Origin: Asterias rubens
Lineage: Eukaryota; Echinodermata; Asteroidea; Forcipulatida; Asteriidae
DNA: 64,000 nt
Direction of reading: 5' to 3'
Assembly (NCBI RefSeq): GCF_902459465.1
Contig: NC_047068.1
Span: 4,402,001 to 4,466,000, forward strand
Shown: piece after piece, positions 1 to 10,540 of the stretch
Layout: every line of letters begins with the position of its first letter
Numbering within the stretch: position 1 is the first letter of the stretch
Program-made: the position numbers and the translations under genes
The notes under the pieces: model-generated
The model's database searches: none
What the model was told of the DNA's origin: nothing
The model's input: only the letters and a program-made list of their open reading frames with translations

Positions 1-1190
1 AACAAAATAATTTCTCAGAACATAACACAAGTGAGATTTTATTTATATGACCCTACTTTAGGAGGGGATTATTTGTATTGACAAGTATTGGAGATTAAGG
101 ATTCCTCAGATGAGCCAATATAGGCAGGACGAGATCAGATAGGCTACACTTGATACAAAGACCCCAAAACAATAGTTTCTCAGAAACCTAACACAAAGGA
201 GATTATATTTATATGACCAGTTTACCTGATGGCGACCACAAAGTTTTGAAATTTTAACAGCTCTAATTAAGAGGATATTATTTGCATTGACCAATTATGA
301 GGATTAGGATTCATGGGCTGATATGGGCAGGAAGAGATACAGCTCATCAATTATGATTTCTCAGAGCCCTAACACAAGTGAGATTATATTTATATGACCC
401 TACTACAATTTACCCCAAACAGCTCAATCGAGAAGATTAATTGACACATTCTGAGGCAGAGGATTAAGGACTCTCAGATGAGCCAATAGAAGGAGATCAG
501 ATACCCTAGATACATAGAAAAACCTATAACTTATCAACCATGAATTATGTGAACCCTAACTTTAAAACCTACATGGACCAATGATGTCTCAAAACCCCAA
601 CACAAGAGAGATGATATCTCCATGACCTCACTATCTTGTAAACACGTCTTCTAGGGAGATTACAAAGATTTCAAAAAACTACAACAGCTCTAATTAATTA
701 TTTGTATTGACCAATTTTGAGGATTAAGAATTCCTCACATGAGCATACAGATCAGCATACACATGATACAAAGATTAAAAACCTACACTGCCATGTTTAA
801 AAACATTCGAGTCATCAACCATTAATTATCAAGACCCTAACACAATTGAGATTATATCTCTCTGAAATTGCTTCAATTTAATTGAATATAGTAGGCCCAT
901 AAAGCTAAAAGCAAGACAAGTTTTCAAAAGAACATAACTTCCTTCCCAGTAGATATGCACGTTTTAGGTGTTACGGAAAACCAAATAATATTCAATTTAG
1001 TTGTTTTTGTGTTACTCAATACAGTAGCCTTTACCTGCTGTTAGTAAACACATCTTCTAAGGAGACCACAAAGTTTGACATGACAACAGCTCCATTATAA
1101 GTGGAGGTGATTTGTATTGACCGATATAATGATGATCAGGATTAAGAATTCCTCAATAAGGCCATCAGAAAATAAGAGACAAGACAAAGT
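1..1190. repeat. Degenerate tandem repeat array
   Basis: Successive blocks begin near 11, 176, 357, 584 and 823 with variants of a phrase like tttctcagaacctaacacaa, followed by agattatatttatatgacc. Each block then carries agctctaattaagaggatta, ttgtattgacca and gaggattaaggattcctcag in the same order. A further block is seen at 1045-1160. Spacing is uneven (about 165-240 bases), so this is an old array with insertions and deletions. No coding potential was seen. It may continue to the left of the window. Confidence 0.7.
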
Positions 1191-2216
1191 ACACATCTTG
1201 CAGTGTTGTCACAACACATCCACTTGTCCTCATTGAGGGACTGGCATGGGCTACAGCCAAATAGAGGATAACTAGTCCTCATGCCAAAAGAAAACAACAC
1301 ACAGAAAGCACTAATCTTTCCATGTAAGTGTACATCTCTAAGATTTTAAAACTCATGCATACTTCCATTCACTAAAACATTTTCACTTCATCCATCTAGG
1401 TCTATCATTCATAAAAACTTGAAAATATACACTAAAGTTTATAATAATTGTTAACAAACTTATGATACTAAACGTTTTTAATTTCAAACCTATTTATTTT
1501 GTTATTAGTTGTTGAGCAGTTTATATGTCTGTTGTTTGTTTTTGTTCTGTAATGTTTCATGTAATGTTGTTGTTGATGTTTGTTTTGGACATTTGCACCA
1601 TTTCATTGTCCGTTGCTTGTGAAGAGAAATTTATTACTCTTTTCAAAATATTTGAACAGCTGTGAATTGGTTCTTTTTCCGAAGAGTTGGCTTCCTCCGC
1701 GAATAAGCTTAACAGTTTTTAAAACTGCCAAGTTTGTTTTTAATGTCAGCTTAATTCAGTTCAGTTCAGTTTATTTCCACGCAATCAGTGGAATATTGAG
1801 GAGAATGTGGATTAACTCAACCTTGTTGTCGAAGAGATGCATTGACGCACTGTTGGGTCATGACCTCTATTTCATTGTCAACTCCGGAATGAGACAGGTG
1901 TTTCACACAATAGTTCATGTTATACAGTTTCCTTTTGTGTAGTGAGCCTCTACCGCTACATTCAAGTTCTGTTTTATAATTGGATTAACTTCAGCCATTT
2001 ACATGTCTAGACCACAAATATCTTCATAACACTGACACAGATGAAATTAAGAATGCACAATTTGTGATATGTTTTAGTAGGCTAGACAGACCCAAAGGGT
2101 CAGGGATGTTTTGTGCTGAGTTACCGCAGCACAGACACACTCATTTTTATAAGATAGTTTAAAAAAATTCTCAGGAGTAATGTTCCCTTGGCATTTACTA
2201 ATACTAGCATACATAC
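1191..2216. other. Intergenic, nothing recognised
   Basis: A+T-rich sequence with a plus-strand reading frame at 1580-1942 that has no recognisable protein features and includes a run of simple ttcagttcagttcag sequence. I see no gene, RNA or clear repeat here, except that a minus-strand gene starting at 2217-2486 could have later exons in this stretch. Confidence 0.4.
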
Positions 2217-2486
2217 CCCAAATTCCTCCGGTTTCTCTCGGGCATTTTTGTAATTCACTTGCAGTTTACAACGCTTTACAAACTCACCAAAATTCTCCGC
2301 TGTGTTCCAATGATATGAGCCTTCACGCCTATAAACTTTCCATGGTTTCATGGTGAGCTTGGTCCCGTGAGAAATTACTGCCTTCAGTGCAAATTTTCCC
2401 GGATATATTGTCCTCCGCCGAGATGAAAAAGACGCCAGTTCCATCAGCAAACGTTTCCGGTCAATGTATGAGAATAAAGAAGACAA
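2217..2486 (-). CDS. Orphan coding-like first exon, unknown protein
   Basis: I do not recognise this protein. A minus-strand frame opens with an ATG at 2486 (a second in-frame ATG is at 2444) and stays open to a good splice donor, GGG|gtatgt, at 2216. The 90-residue product is rich in aromatic and basic residues, with pieces such as KPWKVYRREGSYHW and FGEFVKRCKLQVNYKN, and looks more like a folded domain than random translation. It lies upstream of, and divergent from, the xylose isomerase relic at 3430, with a GC-richer 0.9 kb between them that could hold a shared promoter. No following exon was identified, so the gene model stops here. It could also be a chance open frame. Confidence 0.3.
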
Positions 2487-3429
2487 ATAGCGTGAGAAAA
2501 GGAAAATTCATGTGAAGAAATTCTCACAGAATTTTAATAAAGTCAGTTCTGCATTAAAATCTCACTGCTACTGAAAAAAAGCGCGAGTCACTTTTGCGTT
2601 TTTTTCTGGGCGCCGGCGGTTCACTCTAATTTATATCCTTGCGCGTCACTAAAAATTCTTAAAATTTCAACTTTGTCCAACAAAACTTCTATTATTCTTG
2701 CAAAATATTCGATTAATGGCTCAAAGAGGATAATTTTGTGTTTAATTGTTTTATTTTCTCTTGAAATCTGAAACAAAATTAACCTATTTTTCCTTTATGC
2801 GAAGGGATACCGACCCCTTCACAACCCACGAGGAGCGGAGAATGCCGTCTGCTAAAAATTTAGGAGAACCATTTCAAGGCTCGCCATTGGTCAACAGTGT
2901 GACAAACCGGCTATCTGATTGGTTGATTAAGAATGCGTTATGCAAATATCCTCACGATGGTCACATGCTAAGCTATTAATAACCGTATCAAAAACAATTG
3001 TAAGCGTTGCTCTTGACTGGTTTCCTGCTAATTTTAAAGTTAGTAGCAAGTAAGTTGTTTGGTGACCAGTGTTATGTACTAATTGAGCACGTGACTATGA
3101 TATCAAAGTAGAGTGTTCTTTCCATCAGCCGCAGTTTGCTTGTTTGCTTGAAGTTTGTTAATTTGGTAGTGGCATATAAGCCATACTTTTTAGAGGCAAA
3201 CTGACACTAGTCCGCGAAACAAAGTGGGAAATCAGGTGGAAATTATAACACATGAAATCCGTGCAACATTTAATGCAATGCGCTCAGCCAGCGAACTTTG
3301 ACCTTAGTTTATGTAAACAACAGCGACCCGCCGACCTGACAGAAACTGGGGGCGCCCTGCTGGCACTGTTGTTGCAAAGCTGCTTACAACTTGGCTCGGG
3401 AGAAGAAATTTTGACTGGATTTTGCTACC
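2487..3429. promoter_or_regulatory. Divergent 5' region, possible promoter
   Basis: This stretch separates two opposed first exons and is locally richer in G+C and CpG than its surroundings (for example gcgcgagtcac and gggcgccggcgg at 2580-2620, and gcgacccgccgacctgac at 3321-3340). No TATA box stands out. The role is inferred from position and base composition only. Confidence 0.3.
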
Positions 3430-5751
3430 ATGTCACAAGAATCGAAGTCAAAAAGAGCCCGTTTGTCTGGGAACTCTCTCAATGGATGTCCTGGTGATTT
3501 TTCCCGGGTAAGTGACCTAGTTGACACATGTTAACAGTTACTTTTTATAAAATTGTACACGTTGTGCGATTGATAGAGTGTTCAGTTCAGGGATGTCAGG
3601 TGTAGCGGACAGGTGACAGGTGTATTCAGATGTTGATGTCAATAATGGATTGATGTACCACCCTCGTGGTCTGTTCGGGCTAGTTTAATTGCTCCATGGT
3701 TCAGGGAATCAATAATGTCAATAACAACACGAAGAAGGACATTAAACCATAGAGCAAGAAATAAACCTTGCAAAAATACTCTTGTTCTTAAAATAATTTT
3801 TGATTGTTTACAGTTGATGTTTGGCAATGCTTTACACCAATTTTATTCATATATTCGTTATTATAAGAAAGGTGGCACATCTCAAAACTTAAAAAATGTG
3901 AAAGTTTTCACACAAAATTAAAATAATCCCCAATAATAAAGATGACCAGTGCAGTACGTACCTTTCCTGCCAGAAAGACCCTGGAATCTACGTTTACAAG
4001 GTCACTCTTTGTGTAAACAAAGGTCTGTTCAATCAGCATATTTTTATATTTGAATAATTTTACCTTCTTGCTACAGGGATCGGGAAGATAGAAATACAAG
4101 CCTGGTGCTGGGCCGACTGAAGTGTTGTGCTTTAAACATTACAATGCAAAGTAAGGAGGTAAGAATGTGTCAGAGAAATTTGTATCTTTGCTGTTGTCTT
4201 TAAAACCTGATAAAGGTGATGAAGAGCTTGTGATTTTTGACAACTGACAGAACCCCACTTCAAATTCTGTTTCGGGAGAGAAAAGCCTCCTGAGTTAAAA
4301 TTGTATTTGTTAGTAACGCTTCAATGTTTTTGACAAAAAATTCCTCCATATTTTTTAAAAACAATAATATATCATAATTTAAACACGTTTCTACTTTGTC
4401 AATAAAAACAGTTTGGAATTTGCAGTACCTCAAACCCTGCCAGATTTTGTAAACAATAGGGGCCTACTGCTACATGTTGTAGACTGTCGTATTACCCGTT
4501 ATCAAGAGACGGCAAAGGAAACAGAAATTACAGTGTTGAACTGGCTGATCATTGAAAATGCTTTCTTGATGTGTAGTCCATTTTTGTAACTCTGTTTTGC
4601 AGATTGAATTAGTTTAAGGCCTGATCGAAAAAGTCATAATAAATTGTACAAATTACTGAGGTAGTTTTTATGTTGTACCTTTGTTGCTTAATTAATCTTT
4701 AATCAAATGGGTTAACTTAAACATATTATGCAGATAGAAGTCCTATATTATTATTTTCTTGTTTTTAGGTGATTCATTGGCATTGAATGGAGGCATGGCT
4801 GTGTTTCTCAGCCTGCTACTGGTATACCTTCAGGGGAGTTGGCTTGGATCCCTTTGGAATGCCAACCATAAAGAGACCATCGGATGATGATGGTAAGTTT
4901 GTTTTTAGTCATGGACAAAGATGAAATCAAGCATGCAACTTTTCAGCTGATCATTGCCCAATCTCATAAGCTGTTTAGCAGAAAATTATGCTTAGTAACT
5001 TCCTATGCTAAGCAAGAAATAAGTGGAGTACCAGCCACAGCAATGGTAAATGTACAGTAATTCTGCTAATGAAAAAAATTCTGTGCTTTATTAAAATTGG
5101 GGCCCCCAGATTATTTGTTTAAAAGTAAAATAGTGTTGTATAAGTTTAACGAGATGCCTGAGAAATAACTTGTAAAGAACATGGTCAGTTGCTTACACTT
5201 TTCTGTGTCATTTCTTGATCTTGGTGCCAGTAATCTGTGTGAGATATTCTTTTCACAAGTTTATAGACTGATTTGTACTTGACTCCCAAGGCTTTGAATT
5301 TATGGTATTAGAAATGTTGTGGGCTTTTTGCTCTGGATGTTAGATCGTTGTAAAAAATGGTCAGCCGCATTACACAAGAAGGACATGGTTAAAAATGCAC
5401 TAGTCACAATTCTAACTATTTTTTTATTGTCGTAGAAGGATTGTGATGGGTAAAGGTTGATAAACTTTGAAGCCCTTTAGTTGCAAATACTTATCAACCT
5501 TTACCAATCTCAATCCTTCTACAAAAATAATTTATAGCTGAACTCCCCCTTAAATGAGTAGCCTGAAGACATATAATCATCAACAACCCATTGTTTTGAT
5601 TTCTTTGACAGGGATGTAAGCTCCTGAAGGGTGCAACACTGGAAGAGACAAACCGTAATCTTGACGAGATAACAGACCTAGCTATGGAACTAATAGCAAA
5701 AACAGGTGTAAAACTTCTGTGGAATATCTGCAATCTCTTTGCCAATCCAAG
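3430..5751 (+). pseudogene. Xylose isomerase pseudogene (four exon relics)
   Basis: Xylose isomerase interconverts D-xylose and D-xylulose with divalent metal ions. The class II enzyme occurs in bacteria, plants and, as I recall, some invertebrates. Four relics with intact splice signals are seen: 3430-3507 (ATG, donor gtaagt), 4077-4158, 4769-4892 and 5612-5751. Across junction 1-2 one reads PGIGKIE, then GAGPTEVLCFKHYNAK after a shift. Exon 3 gives CYWYTFRGVGLDPFGMPT, close to the family CYWHTFRG..DPFG..T motif. Exon 4 gives TLEETNRNLDEITDLA and KTGVKLLWNICNLFANPR. Damage: exon 1 enters exon 2 in the wrong phase and hits TAG; exon 2 changes frame twice; the start of exon 3 has a TGA and compensating shifts; exon 4 carries two single-base insertions near 5619 and 5629. 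The exon that should hold the catalytic FHD motif, between 4893 and 5611, was not found, nor were exons after 5751. A decayed gene is the best reading; assembly error seems unlikely given the missense changes (WH to WY). Confidence 0.75.
5433..5522. repeat. Imperfect hairpin (about 32-base arms)
   Basis: The segment gtagaaggattgtgatgggt continuing into aaaggttgataa is answered about 25 bases later by ttatcaacctttaccaatct continuing into caatccttctac, its near-perfect reverse complement. It lies just before the fourth xylose isomerase relic, in what was an intron. Probably a small foldback element. Confidence 0.7.
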
Positions 5752-8700
5752 GTTATTAGGGATTAAGATTGTTGGCACAAGAAGGATATGTAAAAAAAAA
5801 AAAAATATGAACGCAATTTTGTTTGCAAGCTGTTTTATTTGCTCATCGTTTTCGTTGGAAAATAAAGTTAGGGTAATGCATTGTATTATTCTAAGGATTG
5901 TACAATTGTTATGGAAGGAAACATTCACACAGATTCAAGGGAGCGATCATGCAAGCATTATGACATCACAAGTTGAAACGAGTCCTCACTGTTGTCTGAA
6001 GACTGAGTAGTGCATGTTTCCATCGTTTGACCGCAGCTATAGTGGCCGTTGCAAGGGGTCTATTCCATGCGAATGTAACAACTCATACAAATTCAATTTA
6101 ACTTGTAGCCTTGCTCAAAGCAGTCGAATTATTCACTCCAAAAAAAAGACGACACGATGCCCCCGTACACTATCCGCATGCGGAGGCCGTCAGGCCGACA
6201 GCCTTGAAGGGTCTGTGTTGAAGCCACTGACCTCATTACTATAATAAGCGAAGAGTTCACACGGTCAGCTCATTACCATAATGCCCGCGAAAGACGAGAC
6301 ATGTTTACATCACACACTACCACCACGGCCGGACGCATGAGAGGGTCCAAAGGTCGTGATAAGGGAAGTGCGTGATTGGACGTCAAAATGAATAATTCAT
6401 TTGCCTCACATCCTGTGTTGTCTGATAGGTCTGACGAAAAATATACATATTCATGATCTGCATACTAGCATATCCGAGAGCCCCCCCCCATTTTTTTCCA
6501 CTTGTGGACATTTTTCAATACAACACATTAAACCCGGAAGTTACAGACCCGACAAGGCAGTCGACCCGACAAGGCAGTCGGCCTGACGGCCTCTGCATGC
6601 GGTTAGTGGTACGAGTGCGGATGACTTGTGTGCACAGTAGTCGTACGATGTGACAGTGTGTATACGGGTGGGTCATGCGGTGTGATCGCACGCACCACGC
6701 ACAGGGTATACGGGTGGGTTTACAGCGGCGTATTTTCGGAGTCAATAATGCGACTGCCTTGAGCAAGGCTATTTAACTTGTAGTACCCTGATCATAAGGA
6801 AATTCAAGGAAATAAACTGCTCCTTTTCGTTAACTTCATATTCCCAAAATACTTTGACGAAGTCAGCAAAATCTGCTGTCTGTGCCTGGCCTGAAAATTA
6901 TACAGAAAAGAATGATTGCAAAGAGGATTTCAGCAAAATAATTTGTCAGCCTCAGTGCTTCTAAACGAGATAATGTGGTAAAGGGGGTAATTTTATAAGT
7001 AAGTGGTTAATATTATGTCAAAATGTTGTTTACAAGTATTTACAAGAGTATTGGTACATCTATAAATTTTTCATATCAATTTATATTCCTGATTGTTATT
7101 TATACCGCTGATCTTTCAATAAACAACTTGAACACTAAAAAAATACAAGTGCATTGTTATTATTCAGAATGTCTTTGTGGTTCTAACAAAGCAATCCGGC
7201 AGCAAAAGTAATGTTAACATTTGGCTTTAAAACTATTTCAAAATTCTCAGAGTAATACTATAGAGAACTTATCAAATATAGCTGTGACAAAATGAAATAG
7301 CTGCGAAATATGCATTATTCCCGATGCTAACACAGACATGCTATATATTTGTTGGTATTCCATGAGCGCATGTGTGATAACAAATTTATCTGCGTGCAAA
7401 CTTGACCCAAAGCTTAAAGTGCAATACAGAAATAGAACAGCAGGATATAACAGTGTGACATTGGCTGGTGTTTATATATCTTCAAGTACGCGCTAATCCT
7501 CCAATCAGATTTGCAGAATGGAGTAGTGATAAAAACCTATAATGCACGGCTAATATCACTACCTGCGTCTTGTGTGTTCTATGTTTTGCGCCAAGTTTGC
7601 TTGAAGAAAAATATGTGATCACACTCGCGCTCTTGGAAATAGCGAAAATAAAGCGCATCTGAGTCACAAATCCAACTTGACCTTCGGCCTCGTTGGATAT
7701 GGGACGCAGAAGCGCTATATTTTTCCGTATTCCACCACTCGCACTTGTGTGATAACTTATAACATCACACCCTTGTTGCTATGGTTTGACCAATCAGAAG
7801 CAAGGATTAAAGTTTGCTCGAAGATAAAGTAATATTTAACCTTGATGAATACCACAAAGAAATTCCACAACATTTTAAAGTTTCTGTTTAAAGTTAAACC
7901 TCTAAATCTGCACTACATAATTGTGGACTTAAAGTGTACTTTTCACTTATGCTTTGATGAAAAACATAATTATTATTACATATTCCATATTACATATTAT
8001 ATATTACATATATTAAAAAATAAAGTACCTCTTTTTTCAAGACAAGTTTTTGTCGTTTACAGAATTTTCATAAAAATTTGACCTTTTCGGGTAAAAAAAC
8101 AAAACCTAGGAACTTATCTCAAAAGAAAACACAATGTCTTCCCCCTTGACTTGGTTAAGATAAAGGTTTAAAAAAACCAGAAAAAAACATTAACCTTATT
8201 TCACAAGTTCTCAAACTCAATTTCATGACCAACAGTTTAAACAAGTCAAGTGCGTATTTTAATGCCTCTTTCCTTGAAGTCTCAATCTAATGAACCCATA
8301 ACACACATCATTATTTTTCTTATGATTCAGATTCGCTTCAGTGAGTCATTCTATTTCATTTATAGGCATTTGAAGAGATTGTATGTGAACCTACAGGAGC
8401 TGTGATTAGTACAATACATTTTGAGAAACATTTCACTTGGAAGTGATACGATTTTTATCGGAAAAGATATCACTTTCATCCACAAAATTTAAATATAAAA
8501 AGCATCACCGTGGTAATGCCTCTCAGATTGCGTATTGTGTTCCTTTAAGGAGTATTCTTCTGCGTGAATATTCGCTTGGACTGTTCAATGTTGATTCAAC
8601 GGAAAACAAATTTGAAACCAATTTTCATGAGCCGGATGTTAAAAGTTAATGTACTTTTGTTGAAATTGGGCGGGAAAAACTATTTTAAGAAATGTATAAT

Positions 8701-10506
8701 ACAATGTCCTCTCTGTTTGCTGTTAACCCCAAATATTGTAACAACAAAACTTAATTAATTTTAAGTTGGCACAGACAACATGAAGTAAATAACAAATCCT
8801 TGTGTTTATTATCATATGATATATTTATTATTATCATGAAGCAACACATTTGAATCAGAATTATAAACATAATCATAATATCTCAAATTCGCATTGGATG
8901 GGCGGTATTTAAGTTCAGTACAGTTTTTGCAGTAAAATATACACACAAATGTCACAGGGAGCATTTATATACAAAAATATTTACAAGTATGGTATTCTAC
9001 ATGACTAAGACAAAAACTTTAAACTCAGTTATCCTTAAACATGGACGGAAATGGGGTATCAAAATGGACGGAAGTTGTTTGAAAAAGCACTCCTAGCAAA
9101 CCAAAACCAAACCCCAATAGGAGACTCCTAAATTTGGTGGAAGCAAATTTAAAAACGATGCAAGTTGGCCTGTAGTTTTTTCTTGTTCGTGTATAAAAAG
9201 TTTGACCGTTTATTTGTATTTTTGTCAGAGACCAATCTTTTCACCAGACAGGCAAGAAGCAGAACAAACAAAAGCAAACGTCTGAACAAAAAAAACCTGG
9301 TTTCTATCCTTTATAAATGAAGATTTTTATACAATAACAGTAGCAAGTGAAACTTTCATTTCAAAGGGCAGTAGCATTTTTGAGTTTAAAAAAATCGGAG
9401 CGGATTACATGTAATTCCAGGCAGAAATTATAATCTCTAGGAAGACACAATTAAGAGAAACATTACTGCAGTAACGCTTTTCTCATTTTGGGGGATAAAA
9501 ACAAAACCACATAACTTTGAAGTGATAAGTTTCTCAAAATGCTTTATACTATGGAAAGCTGCTGTACTTTTAACCAACTAAGTTTGTTATTGCCATTAAC
9601 TTACAGAGCGATTACCAAACACAAACCTTCTCTAATGAAAGTGCCAGTGAGTTCCTCTTTAATTCAGTGAAAGTTGGCACTAGATTAGTCATACATTTTC
9701 CTTGAAAATTAGAATGTTGGAATGACTCGAATTCTGCACCATTAAGCCAACTTTTTTTAAAGTTACATGGAAGAGTAAACACATTAAATAGCAAGTTCAA
9801 TGTCAATGTGATACCAGGGCCTGAATTAACCTACAAATATTTGAAGTTGTAATCAAAATCTTTGACAGAAACTAAAAAACTCTTTCTGTCGTACCCAAAC
9901 AGATATTTTACCCCATAAACCTTCCCTCCTCTGACACTAAATACACTACCCTAATAACCAAGTTTGAAGGTTCAAATTATTCAAACGAAACCATAAACAA
10001 ATAGTAGACCTGGGTAAAAAACCATGTGTAAATCTCGTTTGTGGGAGTGTTGGCTCTGAAAAGACGTTTCAAACAGTAAACTCTTCAGGAGAATGCTCGA
10101 CTACTGGTGGAACTAAAGAAATCTTTCTGATGGTATCCAGTGGTTGCTGTTTAATTACTCCTCAATACCTCCCCCTCCTCCTCTGACACCAAAAACACCA
10201 CCCCTCATATCCCAGTCTGAAGGTCCAAGTTATCCAAATGAAGTTGTATTAACAAATCAACAATTGACATGGACTTAAGAACTCTTCCTAAAGGTATCCA
10301 AGTGGACCTTTACTCCCCTATACCTCCCCTCCTCTGACACCCCCAAACCACCCCTCATATCCTAGTCTGAGGGCCCAAATTATCCAAATGAAAATGAAAC
10401 AAAATGGTTGACAGGGACTAAATAACTCTTTCTGATGGTAACCAAGTGGTTATATTTACTCCCCTTTATCTCCCTATCCTCTGCTGACAGCAACAAAAAC
10501 ACCCCT
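5752..10506. other. Gene-free, repeat-bearing stretch
   Basis: Between the last xylose isomerase relic and the DRC3 stop codon I find no conserved exon. The stretch holds an inverted-repeat element (6106-6772), a foldback-like block around 7540-7770 with repeated gcgctat/atagcg phrases, A+T-rich sequence with short ATT runs (8815-8890), and the tandem copies of the DRC3 gene end (9868-10506). Reading frames here are short and have no recognisable domains. Confidence 0.5.
6106..6772. mobile_element. Non-autonomous DNA element with inverted ends
   Basis: The left end tagccttgctcaaagcagtc, continuing gaattattcactcc, is matched in inverted orientation by ggagtcaataatgcgactgc continuing cttgagcaaggcta at 6738-6772. 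Inside, ggaggccgtcaggccgacag near 6183 pairs with cagtcggcctgacggcctc near 6576, so the inverted homology extends well inwards. A short direct duplication, acccgacaaggcagtcg, is present at 6547-6580. No transposase is encoded, so it looks like a MITE-type element of about 670 bases. Confidence 0.65.
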
Positions 10507-10540
10507 TTATATCCCGGTCTGAAGGTCCAAATTATCCAAG
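9868..10540. repeat. Tandem duplication of the DRC3 gene end
   Basis: Four copies of a roughly 145-160-base unit run from about 9868 to 10540. Each contains aactctttctgatggta, a ctcccctatacctcc block, cctctgacacc, cacccctcatatccc and gtctgaaggtccaaattatc. The last copy overlaps the final codons and stop of DRC3 (LDLQTGI then TAA, read on the minus strand). The copy near 10220-10240 still reads LDNLDLQTGI followed by TGA, while those near 10370 and 9985 are more diverged. The 3' untranslated region has therefore grown by copying the coding end. Confidence 0.75.

Noticed and set aside
5494-5928. 144-residue minus-strand frame
   Set aside because: It overlaps the fourth xylose isomerase relic in antisense and has no recognisable features.
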